Part shown: positions 24,073 to 34,557 of the stretch, one piece after another | How the letters are laid out: each line of letters starts with the position of its first letter | Numbering within the stretch: the stretch's first letter is position 1 | NCBI GenBank assembly: GCA_036924285.1 | Contig: JAYKYS010000007.1 | Span: 3,286,001 to 3,350,000 of the forward strand | Length of the DNA: 64,000 nt | Reading direction: 5' to 3' | From: Asterella californica | Taxonomy: Eukaryota > Streptophyta > Marchantiopsida > Marchantiales > Aytoniaceae | Notes under the pieces: model-generated | The model's input: only the letters and a program-made list of their open reading frames with translations | The model's database searches: none | Told to the model about the DNA's origin: nothing | Made by a program: the position numbers and the translations under genes

Positions 24073-24807
24073 GTCACTTTTCACGCTATATTCATGTTAG
24101 CCAGATGGGGATGCTCCTAAGTGATTTAACTCAAGAATCTATTTAAGTGATAACATGTGAAAGAGTAAAACGAATTCTCATCACGAAGACTTAGTTCTCT
24201 TGTACTATATGTTTATATAGTATTATATATGATGTTCAAAAGTAAACAATAAAATCCGATGTGAGCAAAATCTCAAAATGAATCATACTTATATTCAAGG
24301 AATATATAATTATTTTGTTCAAGGACTTCAGTGAATTGCCTTGACACTATAGTACATATTTGCGACGAGGAGATTAGGTGAAAACGTAAGCTCAAGTCTA
24401 ATCGTCCTCAAAAATTAATTACCAGCTGCTTTAATGCTTTAATGCACCTGCCCGTAGACGCATGGGAAAAGCAGACCAGGACGCACAGCATAGAGAAGAA
24501 GAAGGAAGATCATTCTATAGAAATAATAAGAAATAATGCACCCAGCTGATGCAATAGCTTAGTATTAGTGCGTGTGAAATCTAAAACAAAAGATCTCTAA
24601 TTTCCAGAAGAAAAACTGTCATAATTTGTCAAAAGGCAGCTTTGTCTAGAGTCGTGTATCGCTTAAGGTGGTGTCTATGAATCGCTGTAAGTATATAAAC
24701 TTTTGATTTTTTGATTTTGAAAATTAAAATAATATTTTATGTACTTAAGTTACCTATGGCTACAACGCACGTCCGATTTGAGTAAAAGTTTGATCAGAGA
24801 CGAACAC

Positions 24808-24940
24808 GGTTATTTCTTGCGGGTGCCTCCGGAGGTGATCGCAGAAAACGTCTGTGGCTTCTTGGCCGTAGCAATAACACTCTGCCGCAAACGAAGAATA
24901 TTTCTGAAAAGTTCTAACTTTGACACATCCGGTTATGAGG
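24808..24940 (+). repeat. Diverged direct repeat, copy 2
   Basis: Partner of 23942-24072, within a 69-codon open frame at 24739-24948. The open frame around each copy is short and unrecognised. Confidence 0.5.
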
Positions 24941-24989
24941 TCAGGTAGAGATAAGAGGTTGAAATTTCTGTAGTGGTTTCCACTCTACC

Positions 24990-25460
24990 TTAGAATGGTT
25001 ATACGTGGATTGTGAAAACTCAAAGAAAATAGATTTTTTTCTCTTTTGTACAGTATTTTGCTGTATTAGCATACGGTTAAACCTCTAGTTTGAGTATAAA
25101 AGTATGAAAGAGAATATTTTTTTATTTTCCAGTGTATTTTGAGTCTGACTAAAAGATTTTTTTCTTCAAGAAACTTCAAAATCTTCATTTTAACATCCTT
25201 TGTCAATATTCACTAGTTTGTTTCGAGATGAATCGGAACTCGTAAAGCTAGTGAATAGATTTAAGTATATTTCTTATTTTGGAGACTCCAACTTGGGATG
25301 AAGAAGTAATCACCAAAATCATTTTCTGTATAATGGTTAAATTTCTCAGTTCTCTAACATCAAACCTGTAAAATACTAAATAAAGGCTTCTGGGTCACCC
25401 GGAGCACTTGCAGTGAAACTCTGGCTTTAAGACAAGAGGAGGAGAGTTGTAAAACCCGGA
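24990..25460 (+). repeat. Dispersed repeat family D, copy 1
   Basis: Shares ordered blocks with 41800-42258, with 26130-26340, and with the reverse complement of 47170-47610. Blocks include TGGATTGTGAAAA, GTATTTTGAGTCT, AAGAAGTAATCA and TAATGGTTAAATTTCTCAG. It ends with the GGGTCACC(C/A)GGAG(C/T)ACTTG motif. It is AT-rich and non-coding. It may be an LTR or other non-coding part of an element; no terminal repeats are clear. Confidence 0.6.
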
Positions 25461-25508
25461 ATGAACCCGGAATTTAGCTCCGAAAAAAGTTACTAACGAA
25501 TAGTTACA

Positions 25509-25632
25509 CAACTCCATTGTATAGTACCTTGTTTTTTTTTGTTTGTTTCAGGGTGCTTGTTACTTTAGTAACCCTTTTCTATATCGTTCGAGTCATAGTC
25601 GGTCCTAGTATCCCAAGATTACAATGGAGTTG
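25509..25632. repeat. Short inverted-repeat element (MITE-like)
   Basis: A perfect 13-bp inverted repeat, CAACTCCATTGTA at 25509-25521 and its complement at 25620-25632, encloses about 98 bp. A target duplication is not clear. It could be a MITE or a simple foldback. Confidence 0.4.
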
Positions 25633-26129
25633 GGTGGGTACGGTGGGTTTGCATAAAACACGACAATATTTTATTTATACGAATCTAATCCGGAGCCACC
25701 TTATAGTTTTACTGATAATTCACAAGTCACACGACGAGACAAGAAAGCACATCATCGAGAATTTCAGCATGCACTCGAAGAACAGATTCACAACGCAGAT
25801 ATTAGGCTTCTTCCTGTCGGGCCATGAGGTGCATATATATTGTCTTATGCGGTTGTCTTTAAGATTCTTTCTTCATTTTCCACATAGAGAGACTCTGGGA
25901 TTTAAGAGTTAGGTTAAGACTAAGGGACCACTTGAGACTGAAGATGGATGTCCCAAGTGGTTTAGCCTAGTCTTTTAAGAGAAATATAGTGGGTTCAATC
26001 TTTTGCGGGTATGGTTGGAGGTGTATGCTCTGCAACTTGTTAACAAAGTTTCTGGTCTGAGTTCTTTTGTGGTAGAATCACATGGACAGTCCCATGGTTA
26101 GCGAATTTCACAAAGAAAATGTAATAAAA

Positions 26130-26340
26130 TTTATCATTTACTATTTTGTTAAAATTCCGATATGGGTATAAAAGTAAAAAGAATTTTATTTTTTTCACAG
26201 TGTACTTTGAACTTGAAGAAAAGATTCTTTTTTATTCTAAGAAACAATGACATCTTCGATTTAACATTTTTCTATCAATACTAAACAGTTAGTTGTAGGA
26301 TGAATCATAACTTGCAAAGCTATTGATTAACTTGTTCTAT
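26130..26340 (+). repeat. Dispersed repeat family D, copy 2 (partial)
   Basis: Shares GGGTATAAAAGTA, CAGTGTACTTTGA and GAAGAAAAGATTC-type blocks with copies 1 and 3, then breaks off at about 26340. Confidence 0.5.
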
Positions 26341-26433
26341 GCTCTAACGATAAAATTTATTTCTCCGAAATTTTGTCCATGCTGACCAGCATCTCGCGTC
26401 CAGCGGTGGACCAGCTCACGCTGTTCCGCTTCC

Positions 26434-26462
26434 GACCGGGGCGCACACAAGACGCCCCGGTC
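26434..26462. repeat. GC-rich perfect hairpin
   Basis: GACCGGGGCG and CGCCCCGGTC form a perfect 10-bp stem with a 9-nt loop. It is strikingly GC-rich in an AT-rich neighbourhood and lies about 100 bp downstream, on -, of a TATA-like box. Confidence 0.75.
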
Positions 26463-26560
26463 GCTTCCCTCCCAGAAATTTTGAGCCCTTTTTAATTCTC
26501 TTTTTGAAATCCTTTTCATCTTTCTCTCGCGGTACTTGTTCGCTATCGGTCTCCCGTCGG

Positions 26561-26568
26561 TATTTATA
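26561..26568 (-). promoter_or_regulatory. Possible minus-strand TATA box
   Basis: The minus strand reads TATAAATA in a GC-rich context, as in plant core promoters. A transcript from here would start near 26530 and carry the GC hairpin in its leader. The only ORFs downstream are short and unrecognised, so the promoter is speculative. Confidence 0.25.
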
Positions 26569-26639
26569 GCCTTGGAAGAAATTTACCTCCCACTTAGGGT
26601 TGCATATCCAAACAGCCCGACTTGTAGACAGCGCCTCGT

Positions 26640-27110
26640 GGAGCAGCAGATCTCGGCCCGACGGGGTACTCACCCTCTCTCACGCCACTTTCCACTCACC
26701 AGGCACTCAGGCACGCGCGAGAGGAGCGGAGGCGGAGTGCAGGAGGGGAGGCGGAGTGCAGAGGGGAGGGAGAGAGATGGCAGAGAGTGTTTTTTGAGAG
26801 AAGAGAGGGTGTTGGAACGAGATATTGCAGTGTTTTTTACATATTCATCTTCATCTCTGTTTCTGTTTCTTTTGGTCTTAGAATTGATACATCTTGTGGA
26901 GAAATGAGTGAGTATTAAATAGTTTTAGATTTTCAGGGGTTTTAAGATTACAGAGTCTTCTGTTTAGGATTTTTAAGAGACTTTTGAGGGACTTCTTGCA
27001 ACATTTAGTGTATTTTTTCTTTATCTTTACATATCAGGATTTTTCTTTTTAGTGTTTTTTTTAGATGCTTTTATTATACCGTTTGATCGGATATCGTCTC
27101 TTTTCTAGCT
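26640..27110. other. Purine/pyrimidine-biased stretch without a gene
   Basis: Contains a GA-rich run (26715-26815) followed by T-rich sequence. No coding similarity is seen. Confidence 0.45.
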
Positions 27111-27115
27111 ATGGG

Positions 27116-29403
27116 TACTCTCTCTCTCATGAGATGGAGACTGATTCGAGACACATCATGTCCGGTATGCAATCAGTTATTTACCTCGCAAGGGATAAAA
27201 TCTGATAGTCCTGAACAACTATCAAATCTGATAGTCTTGAACAACTACCTGAAGATGCACAAGAGCTATGATACGACCACATGAGATGCCCAAGTTAGCC
27301 GAGAGCGGAGGTCTACACTTGCAGTCATTACTGCACCATTAGTCCTTCTTCCTGGAGTTCCTCCTAAGTCGTGGGAGTAGTTGAGACTCCACTCTAACAC
27401 TATTCTGAGATTGTTCGAGACGAGTTTCTCTTGTCCGTGTTTGTTCCATCGGTTACCTCGTGCTCTTCATGATGAGGTGAGACAGACATTCCATCTACCT
27501 CTCGACTTGTTGACACAGAACACCAAGGACGAGACGGCGTGATTACTATTCCTCCTACTTCCTCGTTGGTGCCTCCGTTACACTCGAGGTGATAGAGGAG
27601 GACACCGGGAGGTGGCGGCTCGTCTTTGGAGATTCAATGCAGGTGATTGAACGGCCTTACAGGAGGAATCAATACGTGCAGTACGAGATAGGAGTGAGTC
27701 TATCTCTACACTTGATGTCTCATCTTCCGTCCGCATACAACGTTGTAGGATGTTTGGTCATGTTGGAGAGTATAGTAGAGCTGCTAGAGCATTGCATCTT
27801 TTGTCAGTGGCATGTCTTACTGAGGAGACGATCGCTGCGTTGCGGTTCTTTCATCCTCATCGGGTGATCCCTCACCACCTGAGGTTCAAGACTATCAGCA
27901 TGAGGAGCCATTATGTCTCAATAGATCTTTGTTTGTCCAGGCCTTGTGTACAACTCCACGTCTATCTTCTGGAGGTCTGTCTGGGATGATCTACGAGCAC
28001 CTACGGGATTGTTTTCAGACAGACAACCCCTCTAGTGATTTCATGGAGCTTTTTCATGTAGCGACAGTAGTAGCTCAAGGACATATATCTCAGTCTATAG
28101 CTCAGGTACTAGGGACAGCTAGACTTTTGGTCATGACGAAGGATGATGAAGAGATTCGACCGATAGTCATCGACGAGATCCTCTTACGACTTATCAGTTG
28201 TACCATTGTTCTTCAACTATGAGATACTTCTGAGGACCACCTTTGTCCACATAAGTTTGGAGTTGCGACGCCTGGAGGTTGTGAGTCTGACACAGACTCA
28301 CAACTTTGGGGAGCTCATGGATGACGGTGGATCTCTTGCGGATCTCGTTCTCTTCGTGAGATCGTTCTACGGTTTTTCCTCCCCTCTTTATTATCAGTAC
28401 GGTCTTACGATAGAGGGTTATAATCATCAGCTCCGTTGCAGGTACTCGTCAAGGAGATCCTTTGGGTGGATCTCTCTTTGTCTTAGCTCACTATAGAGCT
28501 CTCTTGACCACCGTCTTGCTCCAAGTTGTGTTTTTCCATAGCTAGCTGATGATACGCACATCCTAGGTCCGGTGGACCAAGTCGATGTTGTATTTGATCA
28601 CCTAGTCTCTCAATTGATCTTGGTAAGACTAAGAGTGAAGGTCTCAAAGTGCAAGGCTTGGTCTCTCATAGGTATACCGTTGGACCTCCAGATGTAGAAC
28701 AATGAACATATATATCGTAAACCACCTAGAGATGGTTTATGCATCCTCGAAGTATCGATGGGTATAGAGGATTTTGTCTCTCGGTTCTTAGATATTGTTC
28801 TTGCGGAGAATTTTTTGCATATCGAGGATCTCCTTATGTTAGAGGACCCACATGTTACCTTTGGTATCCTTTCCTCTTCCATTGCACGTCGTCCTAGTTA
28901 CTTACTCCGCACAGTACCTCCTTCTCTTATCTTCATCTCGTGCCTTAGAGAATTTGATAAGAGGATCATGGAGGTGTTTGGCGACATCATAGGACCGATG
29001 ATATTTGACTATGTGGCAGGACCTCTCGCATGTAGGCAGATATCTTTGCCGATGTCATGTGGCGGGATGGACTTATTATCTATGGAGGAGACTGCTCCGG
29101 CAGCCTTTTTGGATAGTTGGGCCCTCTTAGCACCTTGGCCCTGTTGTCGTTTTCTTGTGCGAAATAGACTTATCCTGGAGAGCTATGTGACCGAGGTGGA
29201 GGATAGTTCTTACCCACTATAGATATGTCTCCGTGAGGCAAGAGATAGTTTGACTCTTGGTCTATTTTCAGACTTGTCTTTTTAGGTCAGCATTCGTCTA
29301 GGGTCCTCTTGGGATATGCTCCTACATCCTAAGCCAAAGTTTCAACATTGGTTCAAAGAACTACTTATGGCTCGTCTATTCTCGACTTCTCGGTCAAGTC
29401 GTT
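27116..29403 (+). pseudogene. Decayed reverse transcriptase ORF of a non-LTR-like element
   Basis: Follows the layout of the long zinc-finger plus RVT_1 proteins found in mosses, algae and oomycetes. It begins with a CxxC pair (CPVCNQLFTS near 27160), then LLLLPRWCLRYTRG near 27540 and FGHVGEYSRAARALHLL near 27750. RT core pieces are SGGLSGMIYEHL near 27965, TARLLVMTKDDEEIRPIVID near 28110, GTRQGDPLGGSLFVLA at 28441 and the catalytic ADDTHILG at 28547. Then RTVPPSLIFISCLREFDKR near 28910 and AAFLDSWALLAPW near 29100. Several stops, frameshifts and a 26-bp tandem duplication break it. The family name is inferred from the motif order; the terminal structure is not visible. Confidence 0.75.
27198..27249 (+). 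repeat. 26-bp tandem duplication inside the RT remnant
   Basis: Two copies of a unit starting AAATCTGATAGTC, differing at two bases. A 26-base unit shifts the reading frame in the zinc-finger region. Confidence 0.85.
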
Positions 29404-30214
29404 AAGTCTTGCTCGCATTGTTCACAACCTAACACAAGGTCACTATGGTTCTATTGTTCGCGTTTGCGTTCGATCTTGAGACTAAAGGTCGAGATATGCA
29501 CCCCCACTTTGGAGGTTGATGGCCTCATCAACAATGATCCTTAAGTTAACGTCAAGTTCAAAATGGGTAGCCAACCCCTTGATGTCAAAATTACCTTATG
29601 GTAGCTAATCCGCAATTCCTTTCATGGCTTGAGTCTTAGATTGTTGCTATAACACTTTGAAAATTTCAACTAGTCTCGGGGAAACCTTACCTCTTTGGTC
29701 ACCCTTAAACAAAACTAGTTGACAATTTCTAAACATTCTAGTTAAGACTCTAACTTGCTAATTTATAAGTATTCACACCTACTTACTAGATCTCCCGAAG
29801 CTCACTTTCTGATCGCAATCTGAATTGACTTAGACGCTCGACTAAGTTTACCTAGCAATTAGTAAATTGCAACGCAAGATCACGCCAAGCCTCAAGACAA
29901 GTGTAAATAATTCGTACTTTCTTTGTGAATGCTACGACAAACCTAAGTCTTGATTTAGATGCTTATCCAAACCAGCTCGCTTCATTGAGTCCACTTTGTT
30001 CCTCCTCTTGACAACATCCTAGGCATCTGATCAGAACTAGTCATAGCCATGCACTACCAATACACTTAGACAATTTCCAAAAAACAAATTCTTAATTTTC
30101 ACAAAATATAAGTCAAAGCTACAAAGTCCATCGGTCCAAATCACCTCAAGTTACTACTCGTATGGTTCGTCGTTCCTTTTTCACTCCTCATTGGAAGGAG
30201 ATGTCCTCATCTTG
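29404..30214. other. Non-coding stretch, possibly the 3' end of the gypsy element
   Basis: No coding similarity. It lies directly downstream, on -, of the gypsy chromodomain, so part of it may be that element's 3' UTR and LTR. I could not find an LTR partner in the window. Confidence 0.35.
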
Positions 30215-31441
30215 CTAACACCCTTGTTGTCCTTGTCGCCGTTTGAAGATGTTCAATACTTCACTTGCATGTTCTAGATTTTCCTCTAGCACCCAAGTTG
30301 CTTCCTTCAAATGGTATCCACGTAATTTGACCAAGTACTCCGTTCGGTTGGATTTGCACCGCGATTGTAAAATGATCTCCACCACATATTCTGCTTCGCC
30401 TTGCACGACATCGGGTTGAGGCTTGAGAACATGTTTACGCTTCCATCGCAAATCATCTTTGAAGTACTTCTTTAATAAAGAAACAACGAAGGTCGAATGC
30501 AACTGTCACTCGGGAGGAGTCTAAAGTATATACATCTTCATGCAGATTCTTGACAATCACAAGAACAGAAATGACAAAAACTCGGTTAGTTTGAATGATT
30601 ACGCATGTTTTCACAAAGTGAGCGACGTCGTCTTCATGTGGGACCAATAAAACTTTTTAGCTATCACTGCTAAAGTGGACTTTTCTCCTTTATGGTCTGA
30701 TAAGGGTGTATGTGACACTCTTTAAGCAACTTAGTCCTAAGTTTTCCTTGTCCTACATAAACTCGACTTTGTTTTAACATGAGTAATCCATGTCGTAGCT
30801 ACATGTTCTGCAACTTCACTCCTCGCTTGAGCTGTTACAAGTACTCCTTCGCTTGGTCATCGTCATGCAATCTTCATGTATTCGCCTCTGCAAGTCCAAC
30901 TCTTGAGGACGCATAGCTCATAAAATCTATGTCCATGATGGAAGATATTTCTCCTTGCGACTCAAGGCGTCCGGAACCACATTGTCCTTTCTTGCTTTGT
31001 AAATTAATTCACGTTCATGAGCGCCAAGGTATCATACCGCCGTAGTTGCTTTGGTGTCATCTGATCTTATGTTTCAAATTACTTGAGCGAAATATTATCG
31101 GTGTACACTTAGGTTTTGTGAAGTCTCAAGTAATGTCGTCATTTCCTCAAGCAATGAACCACCACAAATAGTTCTTTCTCGTGAGTCGGTCATTGACTCT
31201 CCGTCCTTGATAACTTCTTGCTTCCGTATGATATCAATTTTCTACCATGCACCAACACTTCATCAATTGCATAATCAAAGACTCCGACAGCTTGGACTAC
31301 AAATGAGAGAATGTGTATAAAACCATTGCTTAAGGTTTCATATATCATCAAGAGGTTTGCTAAATCAAGAAGATTGATCCTTGAAATAAATATTGGTGTT
31401 CCATCGAGTATTGTTTGAAAAAATATGTGTTTAACTCTCAA
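30215..31441 (-). pseudogene. Ty3/gypsy chromovirus pol remnant (RNase H to chromodomain)
   Basis: On -, 31441-31190 reads as the RNase H region: SFVVQAVGVFDYAIDEVL, then GRKLISYGSKKLSRTES. The motif KARKDNVVPDALSRKE follows near 30990. The integrase body is degraded by stops. 30502-30215 is open and starts with the family's FVVSLLKKYF and ends with a chromodomain: EYVVEIILQSR, EYLVKLRGYHLKEATWVLEENL. The chromodomain at the integrase C-terminus defines chromoviruses and is known to steer insertion to marked chromatin. Gag, protease and RT are not seen upstream, so the copy is truncated. Confidence 0.85.
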
Positions 31442-34215
31442 CGTGGAGCATGTCCCGCTCTGTGATCTTAGTTGTTTTTATAGCGCGAACACCAAGTAGC
31501 AGTGTTCGGCACTATAAACTTTTTTCCATGCCCAAACTAGAAAAACTTATCACGAAATGCGAATAGCGCTTCGTCTTGTGGACATGCGGAACATCACACA
31601 CACTTGTTCCACGTTGTGATAGCATTTCACCGTGTTCACTTCAGCATCTCACGAGATGCCTAAAAGCAGCATGGAACGCTTTGATGACGTACCGTGCTAT
31701 TATTCACTATGCGGAACGTTGGTACATCATTCTGCGCACAAGAGACAACTGTCCAGAATATGTACTCAGCACTCTGTGCTGGAGTAGTCTTCCGCACTGG
31801 AGATAACTCTATGGAACGATGCGATGAGAGTTCCGCTCTAGAGTTCTTTATCATCAATTTTTTATTTTGTATTAAAAACGTAGATCTTTAATTCTTTCTT
31901 AAACAAGACCAACTACATATCTTCATGTTGAGACTTCAGCATACACGAATATTCTTCTTTGTAAGAAGATAAAAAAACCATCAACTTGACACTTAGTAGA
32001 ATATGTGTAAGATCAAAAGGAGGTTTCTCCTATCTTGTATATAACACATCAAAGTAGTCTATAATCATGTGGTTTCTCTCACTAAACTCTCATACATAAC
32101 TATAAGCTTCTTTCACTTGAAGAAAAGGACTGGTCTCTAGTGTAAATCTATCCATCTCTCCAACTCGTATGGATCTACTTCTCATAATATGTTGCGAACC
32201 ACAGAATAGGATCTACATTGTGTACGGTAGTGTAATTCTTCTCTACAAACTCCGTACTGAGTCCACAAAAAGTAGTCCATCTCTCTACCTAAGGAAAGAG
32301 AGTCCCTAACAAATAATTTTCAGACTCTCGAGGTACTATGAATCAAATGAAGGAGGACATATAGCTTAAAATGAATGGTTGCAGATATTCCTGATAAGAG
32401 AATCGTCTATCAACAAGATATCTCTAGTACTAACATTCTGTTTGTAAAGAATATTCACATCTTTGAGAAATAAATATCCTCCTCGGTCACGTTCTCTCAC
32501 CGTCTTGAAAAAAGTACATCAAGTTTGACTCAGTAAGAGGCAATTGCCATCCTGAAATATATCAAGTCATAGTTGGATACAATTATATATAATTCATTTT
32601 GCAAAAATACATTGATAATTTCTACAAAAAAGAGTTGAAATACTCATATGTCTCATAGTCATGGGAAAGTAACCGAGAGCTTTGCAGCTCCTCACTAAAG
32701 TTGATAAATTAACTATATTACGTGATGCCCAAAACATCACATAACACATCTTCATACAAGCATCCACAAATTCTCTCATGTCTTTTTGAACAATGAACTA
32801 TACTATCACACGCTCCGTATAGTCTATCGTATAACCTCTATCTCATGCAGATGCAAGTTTAGTCTCATTGCTCTCCACCTTCATGAGCAACTCATTCAAA
32901 TCAAAGATAAGTGTCTTTTTCTGAAATCTCTATGTGAGTCTCATGTAGGATGAGCTCTAAAGTAGAGAAAAATATGAGAAGTAGATGATGAAGCTTATTG
33001 ATCATGAAGTGTCTGAGTGGTCTTCAGCTGAGTGGGGACGTTGCGACTAGCTCATCAAATTGATTTTCTTCAGCTTAGCCACTCTGGATGAAACAACGTT
33101 CTCTTCTTCGGTCAACTTTTGTAACTCACTCGTCTTCATGGTGATCTGCTGCTCCAACCAACACATTGTCTTATGCTCGGACCGCATGAGAGCTGAAGTT
33201 CCTCGTTTTCTCGAATCTGTGGATCAAATATGTGTGAATCCATAACACAATACAATAGCATGTGTTATAACTTAATATACTTATTATATTTAGTAAGAAA
33301 ATATTCAATATACCCCTAATAAACTAAGTCTCATTTACATCAAAATGATAACACGAAACACCTCGAACCTAGTGCATTTTGTGTTAGGGACCATTGGGTA
33401 TGGTCCCATTTGGCATAACCTCCTAAGGACCACTTACGTCGCAGAATGCATGAAAGGTGTCTCGCACTTACACGGATCTTAAAGCTATCAGACTGTTACG
33501 ATAAGGCTCACAGCGTGAAACGTCTCTTCGGTGTTATTGTAACAATGGATCACACCGCGGAATGCTTCTCTGGTGGTGACGTTTCGGGGTGAATTTTCTA
33601 ACACGAAATGTTGCCGTGACCGTGTTGTGCTAAAAATGCTAACGTTGAACGACTAATTTGGTGTTCCTTGACAATAATTCTAGTGCGGCATGCAGGCATT
33701 GGTGTTCTGCAGTAAAAAAAAGTTCTGCGGAACACAAAATTTACGTTCCGCTGAACGCTTTAGCATAACTTCCGAAGTGAAACACGTTCCCCTCTTCTAC
33801 AGATTACACATCAAATACATTCACACGCATTCAATCTACCACAATAACGAAAGCAACTCACGTTCAATCCAGTGCAATACAAACACCCACCACAACTCTT
33901 CTTCTCTACAATCCCTTCACCTCGCCTTCTCCATGATTTGCCAACTTCCAATGCGCTTCCACCTTCCACTCTACTTCGGTACCAACCAACATTCACAAGA
34001 AAAGAAAACTGGAGAAAAAGAGAAGGGGAAGGAAAAAAGAAAAATGGCAGGACAAGAAAGTAATTAGTAATTAACAAGTGAAAATCAACTCTCAAAACTT
34101 TGCAATAGAAAATTCTGCCTTCGAATAATATCCAAAATTTATATAACATAATGTGTTCACACTCTATTCCAGGAAAAACAAACATCATACATATTTTCCG
34201 TATTTCCTCTAAAGA
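31442..34215. other. Unassigned stretch with scattered minus-strand coding-like fragments
   Basis: No complete gene. On -, 33245-33060 reads as a coiled-coil-like fragment with one frame change (FDPQIRENEELQL, then LEQQITMKTSELQKLTEEEN). A 61-codon frame at 32594-32779 is unrecognised. These may be pieces of one decayed gene or element. Confidence 0.4.
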
Positions 34216-34557
34216 TTAATTTGATCTTGACAAGTCTGCTAACAGTGAAGCTTGCTTCTCTACTCTAGCTCGCTTAGTTTCTTCAGCACTATTGTTGATC
34301 TTAGAAGCCTGCACACTCTCTCTATGTCGCTTTTGTTCTTCTACGTGCGATAGTCTATATTTCTCTCTTGATTCCAGCAAAACATGACAAAAATCAACTT
34401 TCTCCTTCATGTTCATGATAAGATGATAGTAAATTGTTTCCTTTGCTATCGGAAGAATGACTGAAGCTTTGCACTTGCTTTCTAGATTTACTCCTTCTAC
34501 AGAGCTTCCTGTAAACCAGAAGCTCTGTAGAAGATTCTTTCTCTTTCTCATGTCCAC
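34216..34557 (-). CDS. Hypothetical protein or fragment, charged C-terminus
   Basis: 113 codons. The N-terminal half is neutral. The C-terminal half is rich in Lys, Glu and Arg (SREKYRLSHVEEQKRHRESV, then EETKRARVEKQASLLADL) and likely helical. I do not recognise it. Similar charged tails end Myb/SANT-like proteins that accompany some plant transposons, but no such domain is seen. A further minus-strand fragment lies at 35227-35436. It may be part of a pseudogene. Confidence 0.25.
   Translation of the reverse strand: MDMRKRKNLLQSFWFTGSSVEGVNLESKCKASVILPIAKETIYYHLIMNMKEKVDFCHVLLESREKYRLSHVEEQKRHRESVQASKINNSAEETKRARVEKQASLLADLSRSN

Larger units (their letters stand above)
22599..24989. other. 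AT-rich intergenic stretch with a diverged internal duplication
   Basis: No known gene. A small GC-richer patch at 22650-23210 has open frames on both strands without family resemblance. The duplicated segment at 23942-24072 and 24808-24940 is listed separately. Confidence 0.5.

Noticed and set aside
31900..32780. Possible further copia remnant on -
   Set aside because: I tried the minus frames for RT and RNase H motifs and found none that hold up.
33811..34188. 125-codon open frame on -
   Set aside because: Composition dominated by Phe, Ser and Leu from a T-rich strand; no domain and overlapping frames on the other strand.
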